A stretch of DNA of 64,000 bases from Arthrobacter castelli DSM 16402 (GTDB lineage: Bacteria; Actinomycetota; Actinomycetes; Actinomycetales; Micrococcaceae), in NCBI RefSeq assembly GCF_000430705.1, contig NZ_AUMN01000005.1:149645-213644 (forward strand). Direction: 5' to 3'. The translations under genes and the position numbers were made by a program. The notes below the pieces were generated by a model, which worked only from the letters and a program-made list of their open reading frames with translations, did not search any database and was not told the DNA's origin. Positions 16,764 through 25,808 of the stretch are shown here, one piece after another (the stretch's first letter is position 1; each line of letters opens with the position of its first letter).

Positions 16764-18008
16764 ATGACGCAGGTCGACTACGAAACAGTTGCCGCCAAGT
16801 ACCGCCCGATCTTCGATCGCATTGCAGAATCGGCCGTGCAACGCGAGCAGGACAGGATGCTGCCATACGAGCAAATCGGCTGGCTCAAGGATGCCGGATT
16901 CGGCGCCGCACGCATTCCCGTGGAATTCGGCGGAGATGGTCTTTCGTGGCCGCAATTCAGCCGCTTGCTGATCGAACTCGGTACAGCGGACAGCAACATT
17001 CCCCAGGCGTTGCGTGCACACACCGCGCTGGTCGAAGAGCATCTCTTCCATCACAGCAAACACGACCGCTCGGTGTGGTTTGAGCGTTTCGCAGCAGGGC
17101 AGATCGCCGGCAACGCGTGGACCGAACCCGGCGTCGGCGGCACAGCAACGGTGCTCGAGGAAACCGCCGAGGGACTGAGGTTGACCGGACGCAAGTTTTA
17201 CACCACCGGCACAATTTTCGCGGACTGGATTGACGCCACGGCTCAACGGCCCGACGGCTCCACTGTCTCCGTCACTGTGTCCACCAAAGCAGACGGCGTG
17301 ACGACCTTCGACGACTGGGATGGCTTTGGCCAGCGGCTGACGGGCAGCGGCACCACAATATTCGATTCGGCCCACGTTGAACCGGAGCACGTTTCGGACT
17401 TCGAGACGCGTTTCCCATATCAGACGGCGCTGTTTCAGCAGATCCTTCTCATTACTCTGGCCGGGATCGGTAAAGCGGTCCAACGTGACGTCGCTGATGC
17501 AGTCCGTGAGCGCAAGCGGGCGTTCAGTCATGGCAACGCCGATCTCGTCCGGTACGACGCGCAGGTCCAGCAGGTGGTAGGGGAAATTACCGCCAAGGTT
17601 TATGCAGCAGAAGCGACAACGATCCGGGTTGCCGAGAGCCTGGAACATGCCTACCAAACCCGGCTTCTCGACGACGAAGCTCAAGTGGACGGCAAGATCG
17701 CCGCTGAACTGGAGTCAGGTCAGGGGCAGATTGTTCTCAGCAACCTCATTCCCGAGGTGGCCGGTGCGCTGTTCAACGTGCTTGGTGCATCGTCCACCAG
17801 CGCCGGGAGGGCATTGGATCGGCACTGGCGCAATGCCCGCACCGTAGCGACGCATAACCCATTCATTTACAAGGCCCGGGTGATCGGCGACTGGGTGATC
17901 AACGGCGCCAAACCGCCCTATGTGTGGAGCATTGGCGTGCAGAAGAAGCAACAAGAGGAGACCGACGAAGGCGGGGTCCCAGTGGTCGCAGGTCAAACCG
18001 CCTGCTGA
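16764..18008 (+). CDS. Acyl-CoA dehydrogenase-fold flavin monooxygenase (DszC/SfnB-like)
   Basis: A 414-residue protein of the acyl-CoA dehydrogenase superfamily. It has the N-terminal helical domain (DRMLPYEQIGWLKDAGFGA, EFGGDGLSWPQF), the middle beta domain (GNAWTEPG, GLRLTGRKFYTTG) and a C-terminal domain ending LDRHWRNARTVATHNPFIYK. The WRNARTxxxHNP ending and FYTTG/FADW pattern fit the FMNH2-dependent sulfone, sulfonate or similar monooxygenases better than true acyl-CoA dehydrogenases. The ATG at 16764 is favoured over 16758 because AAGGAG at 16751-16756 is then properly spaced. The substrate is unknown; a flavin reductase partner is not in the window. Confidence 0.8.
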   Translation: MTQVDYETVAAKYRPIFDRIAESAVQREQDRMLPYEQIGWLKDAGFGAARIPVEFGGDGLSWPQFSRLLIELGTADSNIPQALRAHTALVEEHLFHHSKHDRSVWFERFAAGQIAGNAWTEPGVGGTATVLEETAEGLRLTGRKFYTTGTIFADWIDATAQRPDGSTVSVTVSTKADGVTTFDDWDGFGQRLTGSGTTIFDSAHVEPEHVSDFETRFPYQTALFQQILLITLAGIGKAVQRDVADAVRERKRAFSHGNADLVRYDAQVQQVVGEITAKVYAAEATTIRVAESLEHAYQTRLLDDEAQVDGKIAAELESGQGQIVLSNLIPEVAGALFNVLGASSTSAGRALDRHWRNARTVATHNPFIYKARVIGDWVINGAKPPYVWSIGVQKKQQEETDEGGVPVVAGQTAC

Positions 18009-18035
18009 ATCGGCTCACTCATATAAAGCGGTCCG

Positions 18036-18235
18036 CTATTTGAAATGAGGCTGGTTCATTTGCCAGTCAACCCGGCTGCCGGCGGCGCGGTCGCACTCCG
18101 CCCACGCCGGGGCATTCGCCGGGATCATGCCCCGCCATGGGGGTGCCGGGTCGGAGGGGTGCTCCTCAATGGCATGCGCGCCCCGCATTGCAAGGGCTTC
18201 GATGATATCGAGGTATTCACTTTCGATTTCGAGTC
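18036..18235 (-). pseudogene. Coding-like C-terminal fragment, unrecognised
   Basis: A minus-strand frame reads LEIESEYLDIIEALAMRGAH, AIEEHPSDPAPPWRGMIP and continues AWAECDRAAGSRVDWQMNQP to a stop at 18036. Third codon positions are strongly G/C, which argues for true coding. It has no start before the stop of the serine hydrolase immediately upstream; an internal ATG at 18188 would give 50 residues. It is probably the 3' end of a gene whose front was deleted up to the serine hydrolase. No family was recognised. Confidence 0.4.
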
Positions 18236-18238
18236 ATA

Positions 18239-20047
18239 TCAGCGGCGCACTTCAATGAACCCGTCAGCGATGAAAGCAGAGGACCCCTTTTCCCCATTGA
18301 GAACGGTCCTCTTCCCGGTCTTCACTTGAATGTTGTCCACGAAAACACCACGTCCCAGGGTATTCGCGTCCGTAGTGTACCGCCACCGGATCAGGTGCTG
18401 GCCACTTGCAGGTATCTCCGCAGTCGCCTTGCCCCACGTCCGATCACCGCGGTTGTTATAGGTGCCGTTTGTGCGGACCGTCTCCCCATGGTCCTTGGAA
18501 CCGGTCCGTACCGTGTACGGCAATAACGTCCACGTCTTACCGCCATCAGCAGACGTCTCAACAGCGAAAGTATCCGTTTCCTCATTGTCGGCGAAAACGT
18601 CGAAAGACAATGCCGCACCACCCGGGACGGCAACGCTGGTCTGCAAGGTATTCTCCGAGTTATTGTCGGCCCCGCCGGACCACTCCGTGCTGCCCTTTTG
18701 GGGAAAGACTCCGAGGGCGCCCGCTAATCCATCAGCTACGGTCCTGCGGGCTGGATTGGTCGAACCCCAGCTACGGCTGGGATGCACCGCGTTCGTCAAC
18801 AGAATCGCGAAGGAACGCGATTTGTAGTCGATGACAATCGACGTTCCGGTATAGCCGGTGTGGCCGGCAGCGTCTTCATTCGCAAGACCGCCCATGTACC
18901 ACATCTGATCCAGCTCGAACCCGAGACCGTGAGCATTTCCGGGGAAGGCCTCGTTCTGATTCTCAAGCAGGAACTCAACAGTTCTCTGCTCCAAAATGCG
19001 CTGGCCATCATAGATGCCACCGTTCAGCAACGTCTGCGACAAGATCGCCATATCGCTTACAGTCGAGAAAATCCCCGCGTGCCCGGCGACGCCCCCGAGA
19101 CTCCACGCGTTCTCGTCGTGAACTTCGCCCCACACCATGCCACGACCAGCGGCTGATTGATCCTCGGTCGCGGCGATCCGACGCAGCTTATGAGGCGGTG
19201 GATTGAATTCGGTATCGACCAGCTTGAGCGGGCCCGTGATCCTGTTCTCGAGGGCGCGGTCGAGAGGCTTCCCAGTGACCTTCTCAACCAAAAGGCCCAG
19301 CGCGATCAGATTAAGGTCGCTGTAACCGTAGGCGGACCCAGGTTCGTTGTCCGGCGTTGTTTCCATCACTGCCTGAATGCGTTCCTCTTCCGTGTCATAC
19401 GCACTCCAGAGCGGCAGCCACGGCTTTAGTCCGGAGGTATGGGTGAGCATCTGGCGGAGGGTGATGTCTTCTTTACCGTTATTCCCGAACTCAGGGACGT
19501 AGCTGGAATACGGTTGATCAAGGTCAATTTCTCCCTCTTCGACCAGTTGCATGACCAATAGAGACGTGAAAAGTTTCGTCACGGACGCCATGTCATAAAT
19601 GGTGTCCTCGGTTGCCCTGATCCGCTCGGCTTCGGGCAACTTCGTACCATCTCCATCGGCGTACAGCCGGGAGAATCCATGTGCGTGCGTTGAGACGATC
19701 CGACCTTGGTGTGCCATGAGGCCGACGGCGGACGCATACAGTGGTTTGGTATCAGAAGCCACGGGGTCCGCGTACGCGTCCAATTGTTCCCAGGCAGCAC
19801 TAATTACCGACTCATCTAATCCCACTGAACCTGGGTTTGCCTCCTTCAGCCGTGTGTTTGACGGCGAAAAGCCGTCGAGAGGCATGTCGAATTTCCCGGC
19901 GGCGCTCCGTTCGGCGCCCATTGCACGCCCACTATCTTGTTGGCTGGAACCGTCAGCAGGCTCGGCGGCGCGCGCCATTCCGCCGGCTCCGCTCAGCACC
20001 ACACCTACGATCGTTACAGCTACTACGCTGGTGAGAAGCCGCCTCAA
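18239..20047 (-). CDS. Secreted serine hydrolase, AmiE-like N-acetylmuramyl amidase
   Basis: A 602-residue exported protein with an N-terminal signal peptide (hydrophobic 4-22, cleavage after GMARA). The beta-lactamase-fold domain (about 75-440) has Ser155 and Lys158 in MASVTKLF, the Tyr motif YGYSDLN and HTGYTGTS. A C-terminal domain (about 455-590) of beta strands with SADGGKTWTLL and RWRYTTDA looks like a jelly-roll sugar-binding module. Its start overlaps the NamZ-like gene by 4 bases, downstream of a NagZ-like gene. The same trio in Bacillus (nagZ, namZ, amiE) strips MurNAc units and peptides from cell wall, so an amidase role is likely. Confidence 0.8.
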   Translation of the reverse strand: MRRLLTSVVAVTIVGVVLSGAGGMARAAEPADGSSQQDSGRAMGAERSAAGKFDMPLDGFSPSNTRLKEANPGSVGLDESVISAAWEQLDAYADPVASDTKPLYASAVGLMAHQGRIVSTHAHGFSRLYADGDGTKLPEAERIRATEDTIYDMASVTKLFTSLLVMQLVEEGEIDLDQPYSSYVPEFGNNGKEDITLRQMLTHTSGLKPWLPLWSAYDTEEERIQAVMETTPDNEPGSAYGYSDLNLIALGLLVEKVTGKPLDRALENRITGPLKLVDTEFNPPPHKLRRIAATEDQSAAGRGMVWGEVHDENAWSLGGVAGHAGIFSTVSDMAILSQTLLNGGIYDGQRILEQRTVEFLLENQNEAFPGNAHGLGFELDQMWYMGGLANEDAAGHTGYTGTSIVIDYKSRSFAILLTNAVHPSRSWGSTNPARRTVADGLAGALGVFPQKGSTEWSGGADNNSENTLQTSVAVPGGAALSFDVFADNEETDTFAVETSADGGKTWTLLPYTVRTGSKDHGETVRTNGTYNNRGDRTWGKATAEIPASGQHLIRWRYTTDANTLGRGVFVDNIQVKTGKRTVLNGEKGSSAFIADGFIEVRR

Positions 20048-21363
20048 GACCGCGGCCCGCCGTAGACGAGGAACGCCCGGGTATCGCGCACGAACTGCAG
20101 CAGTTCATCCTGCCAAGAACCAATGATGGTCCCGGCGCCTTCGCCGGCATCGAGCTGCTCCTGGAAGCGGGCGGATCCGCTGAGCAGGTCCATCCAGCGC
20201 CCCTCATCGCCACGCCAATCGAATTCCGGATACAGCCGTTTCGCCTCGACCATCATGTGCGTACCGAGCTCAACCGCCTCGACTTTGTCCGGTTCCAAGA
20301 GATGTACCTGCACGCCGCCGCATACAAGGCCCTGATTCTTCGACATGGTGGGTGTGAAGTACGCTTCGCGGAATTCCACTCCCGCCAGTCCCTTGGCGTT
20401 CAGCGCCTGGGCCCAGCGGTAGTCGATGTACGGCGCACCGATCAGTTCAAATGGACGGGTGGTCCCGCGCCCTTCTGACATGTTCGTCGCTTCAAACAGC
20501 GCCGTTCCCGGGTACACCGTCGCGGTTTCCGGCGTCGGCATGTTGGGGCTCGGCATCACCCACGTTTCGCGCTGACTGGGTCCGGTCATTTCGCGGTGCC
20601 AACCCTGTACCTCAACGACTTGCAGTTCTCTGATCGGTGCGAGGCCGGCCTCGGGCAAATGTATGGCGTTGAAGTACTTCGCCAGTTCGCCGACAGTCAT
20701 GCCATGCTGCAGTGCTATCCCGAGTTTCCCAACCCCGGATTCGAACCCATCCTGCAGCACCGGCCCGCGCGCCTGGCCGCCAATTGGATTGGCCCGGTCA
20801 AGCACCACAAAGCGCGCTCCGGTTTGCGACGCGGCTTGCATGGCTTCCCACATCGTCCAGATATAGGTGTAGAAACGCGCGCCGACGTCCTGAATGTCGA
20901 AGCACACCGTGTCGACGCCGGCCTCCCGGTAGAAGGCAGCAAAGTCAGCCGCGTCCGCGCCGTAAGCGTCATAAACAGTGATCCTCGTCCGCGGATCCAC
21001 GTACGTTTCTTCGCTGTCTCCAGCCTGAGCCGTTCCCCGGAATCCATGCTCCGGGCCAAAGACCGCGTGTACGTCTACTGCTTGGTTGGCCATGTCGTCA
21101 ACGATCGAGCGGAAATTCTCCAATACACCGGTCGGGTTGGTGATGATGCCGACGTTGCGCCCGTCGAAGATTCTCCAGTTATCCGCCGCTGCCACATCAG
21201 CGCCATTGGTCAGCCCCCGTCCGTTGCCCCGGTTCTTCCGGCCAGGCGTATGTGCGGCGGCTCCGGATGCGAGGGGTGCAGCCACCGCGGCGGCAGCACC
21301 AAGCCCAGTCGCGGTCATTAGATCTCTACGGTTAAAAACCATCGAAAGCGCCTTTCCAGACAT
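20044..21363 (-). CDS. namZ: Exo-beta-N-acetylmuramidase NamZ-like protein (DUF1343)
   Basis: A 439-residue DUF1343 protein. The start shows a Tat-type signal (NRRDLMTATGLGAAAAVAAP). The mature part holds conserved DUF1343 blocks: GIITNPTG, HAVFGPEHGFRG, FDIQDVGARFYTYIWTM, VVLDRANPIGG and MSEGRGTTRPFELIGAP. NamZ (YbbC) of Bacillus subtilis removes MurNAc from the non-reducing end of peptidoglycan chains. It sits between NagZ-like and AmiE-like genes, all exported, so the trio should act outside the membrane on cell-wall fragments. A downstream MurNAc transporter is not next to it. Confidence 0.85.
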   Translation of the reverse strand: MSGKALSMVFNRRDLMTATGLGAAAAVAAPLASGAAAHTPGRKNRGNGRGLTNGADVAAADNWRIFDGRNVGIITNPTGVLENFRSIVDDMANQAVDVHAVFGPEHGFRGTAQAGDSEETYVDPRTRITVYDAYGADAADFAAFYREAGVDTVCFDIQDVGARFYTYIWTMWEAMQAASQTGARFVVLDRANPIGGQARGPVLQDGFESGVGKLGIALQHGMTVGELAKYFNAIHLPEAGLAPIRELQVVEVQGWHREMTGPSQRETWVMPSPNMPTPETATVYPGTALFEATNMSEGRGTTRPFELIGAPYIDYRWAQALNAKGLAGVEFREAYFTPTMSKNQGLVCGGVQVHLLEPDKVEAVELGTHMMVEAKRLYPEFDWRGDEGRWMDLLSGSARFQEQLDAGEGAGTIIGSWQDELLQFVRDTRAFLVYGGPRS

Positions 21364-21399
21364 GGATGAGTGGAACGAGGCAGGTCCGGGTGGGGAATG

Positions 21400-23424
21400 C
21401 TAACCCGGGAGACCGGTGGTGAACGTGTAGGACCAGCTGGTGGTGGCGTCGTCGAAGTAGTACCCCTCCTCGGCCACCGCCGTGACGGAAACACTCCGCG
21501 CCTTCCGGTAGGTACCGGCGTCGACTATCTCCCCATCGATGAGGTAATCCACCCCCTCAGCCGCAGGAATCGTATAAGCGTCCTGACCCCTGCCCGGACG
21601 GTTGGTGAAGACGACGTCGGCGGGGGTCGCCTTGGTGCCGTAGTCCAAGCCGAAGCCCAGCGGCAGCAGTATCCCGCCGCCGTCGGCCCTGGGGACGTTG
21701 ACGGGCAATTTTCCGCTGGGGTTGATTTCGCCGGCGATGGCACGGACTACGCCGTGGAAGTTGACCTTCTTGACGCCGTAGCTGTTGATGACGGCATCGG
21801 CATTGGGGAAGACGCTGATGTCGTATGGATTCCGGGTTGCGACCACAATGACCGGTGTTCCTGTAGCGGTCAGCTCTTCGACCATGCGTTGCTGCGCAGT
21901 GTTGCCGGTGGCGTTGTTAGATGTGAATACGACGGCGTCAACACCTTCAGCAGCCGCAACGGCACGCGCACGGTACGCCTCCGAAGGGGAGGAGCCGTTC
22001 TCGTACTCTTCGGTCACGGCAAATCCTTGATCGGCGAGCATCGGGCCCATAAGTTCCGGCCAACCCGACCCGGCGCCGACCATCAGTACAGAGCTGCCCG
22101 GGGCGAGCGGCAGGGTTTGTTCTTCGTTCCGCAGCAGGGTCGCGGCGCGGTCGGAGATCTGTTTGGCTGTGGCAAGGTGGTCGGAATTGCCGACGACGGC
22201 GGCCACCTCATCGGGATCGGCCAGTGGCTTCTCGAAGACTCCGCGCTCGACTTTCCATTCCAGAATCCGGCGGACAGATTCGTCGAGACGGGCTTCGGTG
22301 ATCTCGCCCGAGGCAACTGCGGCACGGACTCCTGCGAAAGACGCTTCGATATCGGGGGAGTTGAGCAGGATGTCGGATCCGGCCTGGATGGCCATCACCG
22401 CGATCTCTTGCTGTGTCCATTCGTCCGCCATCGCCGCCATGTCGAGCGCGTCGGTGGTGATGACTCCCTCGAATCCCATCTCCTCGCGAAGCAGTCCGGT
22501 GAGCACCTTGTGGGAGAGCGTGCCTGGCATGTCCGGGTCAATGGCTTCGACGATGATGTGGGCCGTCATGACCATGTCCACGCCGGCGTCGATCGCGGCC
22601 TGGAACGGTTGCAGGTGCTTGTTCAATGTCTCGCGGTCATAGGTGACGATTGGCAATCCGTAGTGGGAGTCCACCGAGGTGTCCCCATGGCCGGGGAAAT
22701 GCTTGGCCGCGGCGCCCACGTACTGCTGCATACCCTTGATCTGTTCGACGCCGAGTGAACTGACGACGTCGGGATCCTCACCCATGGAGCGAATTCCTAT
22801 CACGGGATTGTCGGGGTTCGAGTTGAGGTCAAGCACTGGCGCGAAGTCGACGTTGATACCCATTGCCCGCAACTCCGAGCCGAGGATCTCACCCTGGGCG
22901 TGTGCCAGACCCGGATCGAAGGTGGCACCGAGGGCCATGTTGCCGGGCAGCACCGTTGCCGGCGGGCCGATGCGGGCGACGAGGCCGCCTTCCTGGTCGA
23001 CCGTGATGGCCAGCGGAACGCCGTCGCCGGACTCTCCCATGGCGGTCTCCTGCAGACCGTTGGACAGCTTGGCGATCTGCATCGGATTGTTGGTGTTTCC
23101 AGACCACGCGAAGTAAAGAACGCCGCCCAGGTTGTACTTCTCCACCACTTGGGCGGGTGTGTCCACCCCGTAACGCTTTTGGTTCTGCTCTGCCATTGAC
23201 GTGTCGTTCGCCGACGATCCATAGACGTGCGTCCACGTCATCTGGCCGATCTTCTCGTTGAGCGTCATGTCGGCGATTATTGCGTCGATGTCCGGTTCAG
23301 CAGGCGGTCCTGAAGTCTGCGTGTCTGCATTCGCTGCCCCTACGGTCGAAAGGAGCATTCCCGCCACAATGACTGAAACGAGACCGCTCCTTTTCCGGCT
23401 GCCTAAGAACAATCTGCGGGTCAC
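21400..23424 (-). CDS. nagZ: Exported beta-N-acetylglucosaminidase, glycoside hydrolase family 3 (NagZ-like)
   Basis: The 674-residue GH3 enzyme releases GlcNAc from cell-wall fragments. The GTG start at 23424 is preferred over 23520 because GGAGG lies 6 bases upstream and it places the signal sequence (about VTRRLFLGSRKRSG then a hydrophobic run to GAANA) at the N-terminus. Seen: the family dyad KHFPGHGDTSVDSH, nucleophile Asp in GVITTDALDM, and a second GH3-C domain (from about 400). The last ~70 residues form a small beta domain ending YTFTTGLPG. It is first in the NagZ-NamZ-AmiE operon. Confidence 0.85.
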   Translation of the reverse strand: MTRRLFLGSRKRSGLVSVIVAGMLLSTVGAANADTQTSGPPAEPDIDAIIADMTLNEKIGQMTWTHVYGSSANDTSMAEQNQKRYGVDTPAQVVEKYNLGGVLYFAWSGNTNNPMQIAKLSNGLQETAMGESGDGVPLAITVDQEGGLVARIGPPATVLPGNMALGATFDPGLAHAQGEILGSELRAMGINVDFAPVLDLNSNPDNPVIGIRSMGEDPDVVSSLGVEQIKGMQQYVGAAAKHFPGHGDTSVDSHYGLPIVTYDRETLNKHLQPFQAAIDAGVDMVMTAHIIVEAIDPDMPGTLSHKVLTGLLREEMGFEGVITTDALDMAAMADEWTQQEIAVMAIQAGSDILLNSPDIEASFAGVRAAVASGEITEARLDESVRRILEWKVERGVFEKPLADPDEVAAVVGNSDHLATAKQISDRAATLLRNEEQTLPLAPGSSVLMVGAGSGWPELMGPMLADQGFAVTEEYENGSSPSEAYRARAVAAAEGVDAVVFTSNNATGNTAQQRMVEELTATGTPVIVVATRNPYDISVFPNADAVINSYGVKKVNFHGVVRAIAGEINPSGKLPVNVPRADGGGILLPLGFGLDYGTKATPADVVFTNRPGRGQDAYTIPAAEGVDYLIDGEIVDAGTYRKARSVSVTAVAEEGYYFDDATTSWSYTFTTGLPG

Positions 23425-23540
23425 AATGCCTCCATTTCGGCGGGCGTCTTTGCCCGGTGCGGTTGAGATCACTCTTGAATGGGGCGTCCGCACTGTCAAC
23501 ACGTAGGACCTCTGGATCAAATACGCAGTGGGGGGTGCCT

Positions 23541-24710
23541 TCAGTCGCCCTTGCAGTTCACGAACTGACGAAGCGTGTGCTTGACCTCGACCAGGTCCGC
23601 CGCGTCGACCATCACCTGGTCGATGTCCTTGTAAGCGGCGGGGAGTTCGTCGATGAAGGCGTTGGTGTCCCGGTATTCGATCCCTTTCATCGCTTCGCGA
23701 AGCTGGTCCTGGGAGAAGTTTTTACGGGCCTGGTTCCGGCTGAACTGACGACCGGCGCCGTGCGGTGAGCTGTGGAGGCTTTCAACGTTCCCGCGGCCTT
23801 CGACGACGTAGCTGGCGGTTCCCATGGATCCGGGGATGATGCCTTTCATCCCCTCGCGGGCCTCGATGGCACCCTTGCGGCTAACCCACACGTCCTTGCC
23901 GGCATGGTGCTCCAGCTGGGTGAAGTTGTGATGGCAGTTTATGCGCTCACGTTCGACGACGGTTGCGCCGGTCCACTTCTCGAAGGCGGCTACGACGCGG
24001 TCCATCATTTCCTCGCGGTTCAGCAGCGCGAAGTGCTGGGCCCAATTGAGTTCGCGGATGTAGTGGTCGAACTGCGGCGTCCCCTCGGCCAGGTAGGCCA
24101 GATTCCGGTCCGGCAGCTCGATGCCTTGGCCCCGGCAGAGGTGCTGCGCGACCTCGATGTGCCGCTGCGCGATCTTGTTACCGACGCCACGGGAACCGGA
24201 ATGCAGGAAGAGCCAGACGTCGTCGTTCTCATCGACGGACGCTTCGATGAAGTGATTGCCGGACCCGAGGGTGCCGAGTTGCAGCTTCCACTTCGCGGTG
24301 TAATTGTCGGGGACGAAGTTCGCTTCTTCTGCCCGTTCCTTCAGGTCCTGAATGCGGGTCCGAGCTGAGTCGGTCAGCTTCTTGTTGTTCGTCCCGGCCG
24401 ACATGGGCACGCTGGCTTCGATCGCCCGGCGCAGGGTCCTGCGGTTCTACCCCTTGATGCCCCGCGTGTTGAACTGGGTCTGCACGGCAATCATCCCGCA
24501 ACCGATATCGACGCCGACGGCGGCCGGCATCACCGCCTCGAGGGTTGGGATCACCGAACCAACGGTGGCTCCCATGCCCAGGTGCGCATCGGGCATGAGT
24601 GCCAGGTGCGGATGGATGAACGGCATGGTGGACGCGAGAACCGCCTGCTCACGGGTCTTGTCATCCATGACCGACGCCCAATTCAGCAGCTTGTCGTTGA
24701 TACGCTCCAT
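23541..24710 (-). pseudogene. rtcB: rtcB RNA ligase gene interrupted by an in-frame amber codon
   Basis: The full frame would encode a 389-residue RtcB 3'-phosphate RNA ligase. From ATG 24710: MERINDKLLNWASVMDDKTR, PDAHLGMGATVGSV, GVDIGCGM (metal Cys), then TAG at 24449-24447. The same frame continues NRRTLRRAIEASVPMSAG, GSGNHFIE, CHHNFTQLEHH, PGSMGTASYVVEG and the guanylylation His in SSPHGAGRQFSRNQAR. All other motifs are intact, so the only lesion is one nonsense codon at about position 88. It may be a recent null mutation, a sequencing error or a read-through site. A decayed copy of the 5' end sits at 50315-50360. Confidence 0.85.
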
Positions 24711-24808
24711 GCCGCTCCTTCCTCGCGGAGCTTCAACCGTTCGATGTTGCGGACACTACACCCGGTCCGGAAGCGTGAGTAGTCGATAAGATGCTCCTGG
24801 AGGTGCGG

Positions 24809-25432
24809 ATGATCTACGAGCAAAGCATTGGCGCATACTTGGATCGAACGGCTTCAGACGCGCCTGCTCCCGGCGGAGGTGCCGCCGCATCGTTGCAGCT
24901 GGCGCAGGCTGCAGCGCTGATTGCCATGTCTGCCCGGTTCAGCACGGGGGAGAAGTTCGCCGAATACGCCCCAATGGTGGAACGTGTTCTCGCCACCGCA
25001 AAGCCGTTGGTCGGCGAGTCTCTCGACGCGGGCGACGACGACGCGGCGGCATTCGCGACAGTCGCGCATGCTTATGCCCTGCCCCGCGACTCCGACGCGG
25101 CCAAGGAGGCCAGGACCAAGCAGATCCAGACAGCGTTAGTCGGCGCCACTAAACCTCCGCAACGGTTGCTCGAATTGGGCAGGGAGATAGCAGGCCTGGG
25201 TGAAGAGCTGCTCGGTTGCGCGAACCGGAACATCCTCAGCGACATCGTTGCCGCGACGGCTTCGACGCGGGCGGCGGCCACTATCGCTCAGGCAACTCTG
25301 GAGATCAATCTGGCGGGCGTGAAAGATGAAGCCGCCCGCAGCACGATTGCAGAACATATCCGTGGTGCCGATTCCCTGATCGACTTCTGCGACAACCTCA
25401 CTAAGCGGATCCAGGACGACATTTCGGCATAG
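24809..25432 (+). CDS. Cyclodeaminase/cyclohydrolase family protein (FTCD_C domain)
   Basis: A 207-residue all-helical protein of the formiminotransferase-cyclodeaminase C-terminal family. Seen: APAPGGGAAASLQLAQAAAL near residue 20, and ANRNILSDIVAA and LEINLAGVKDE in the second half. Members act on formimino- or methenyl-tetrahydrofolate. The ATG at 24809 is well spaced from GGAGGTG and begins MIYEQSIGAYLDR, as in the family. It is divergent from rtcB with about 100 bases between them. A second, decayed copy of this gene and its rtcB neighbour is at 50310-50925. Confidence 0.8.
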   Translation: MIYEQSIGAYLDRTASDAPAPGGGAAASLQLAQAAALIAMSARFSTGEKFAEYAPMVERVLATAKPLVGESLDAGDDDAAAFATVAHAYALPRDSDAAKEARTKQIQTALVGATKPPQRLLELGREIAGLGEELLGCANRNILSDIVAATASTRAAATIAQATLEINLAGVKDEAARSTIAEHIRGADSLIDFCDNLTKRIQDDISA

Positions 25433-25808
25433 GTATCACTGTAGGGCGGCCAGCTGCCGGAGCTGGTGGGATGTACACCCAGCAGGGGCATGGGAAGCAT
25501 GGCTCAGCCGGTGCCGACACCCGGATGCAGAGCTGTCGCTGATTCGCCCCATGCCTCCTGCCACACGGCTTTAACGTCCTGGACGTCGGCGACGCGACGT
25601 CCGTTCCGTCCCTCTGAGTATTCCCAGTATGGTCCACCAAAATTCGAATTGGTACACCAAAACTGTTGTCTGGTAGTACCAAAGCAGGCATACTGGGTGA
25701 ATAGCATCACCACCGTCTGTGGTGCAAATCCCCTAAACCGACATAGTGCAACCGCCGGTTGGGTCAGGCGTCGGATACCCCAGCGCCTATCAGGGCAAGG
25801 AGATTCAG
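25433..25808. promoter_or_regulatory. Control region of the TRAP/E1-lipoyl cluster with three GntR-type operators
   Basis: No gene was seen. Three dyads occur: TGGTCCACCA (25630-25639), TTGGTACACCAA (25649-25660) and TGGTAGTACCA (25671-25681), centred about 20-21 bases apart, two helical turns. They match the TGGTNNACCA form bound by FadR-type (FCD) GntR regulators, and an FCD-GntR gene ends the cluster at 33685. A strong AAGGAG site precedes dctP. Confidence 0.65.

Noticed and set aside
24447..24449. Amber codon in rtcB as pyrrolysine
   Set aside because: No pyl genes or related context are visible; a plain nonsense mutation or error is simpler.
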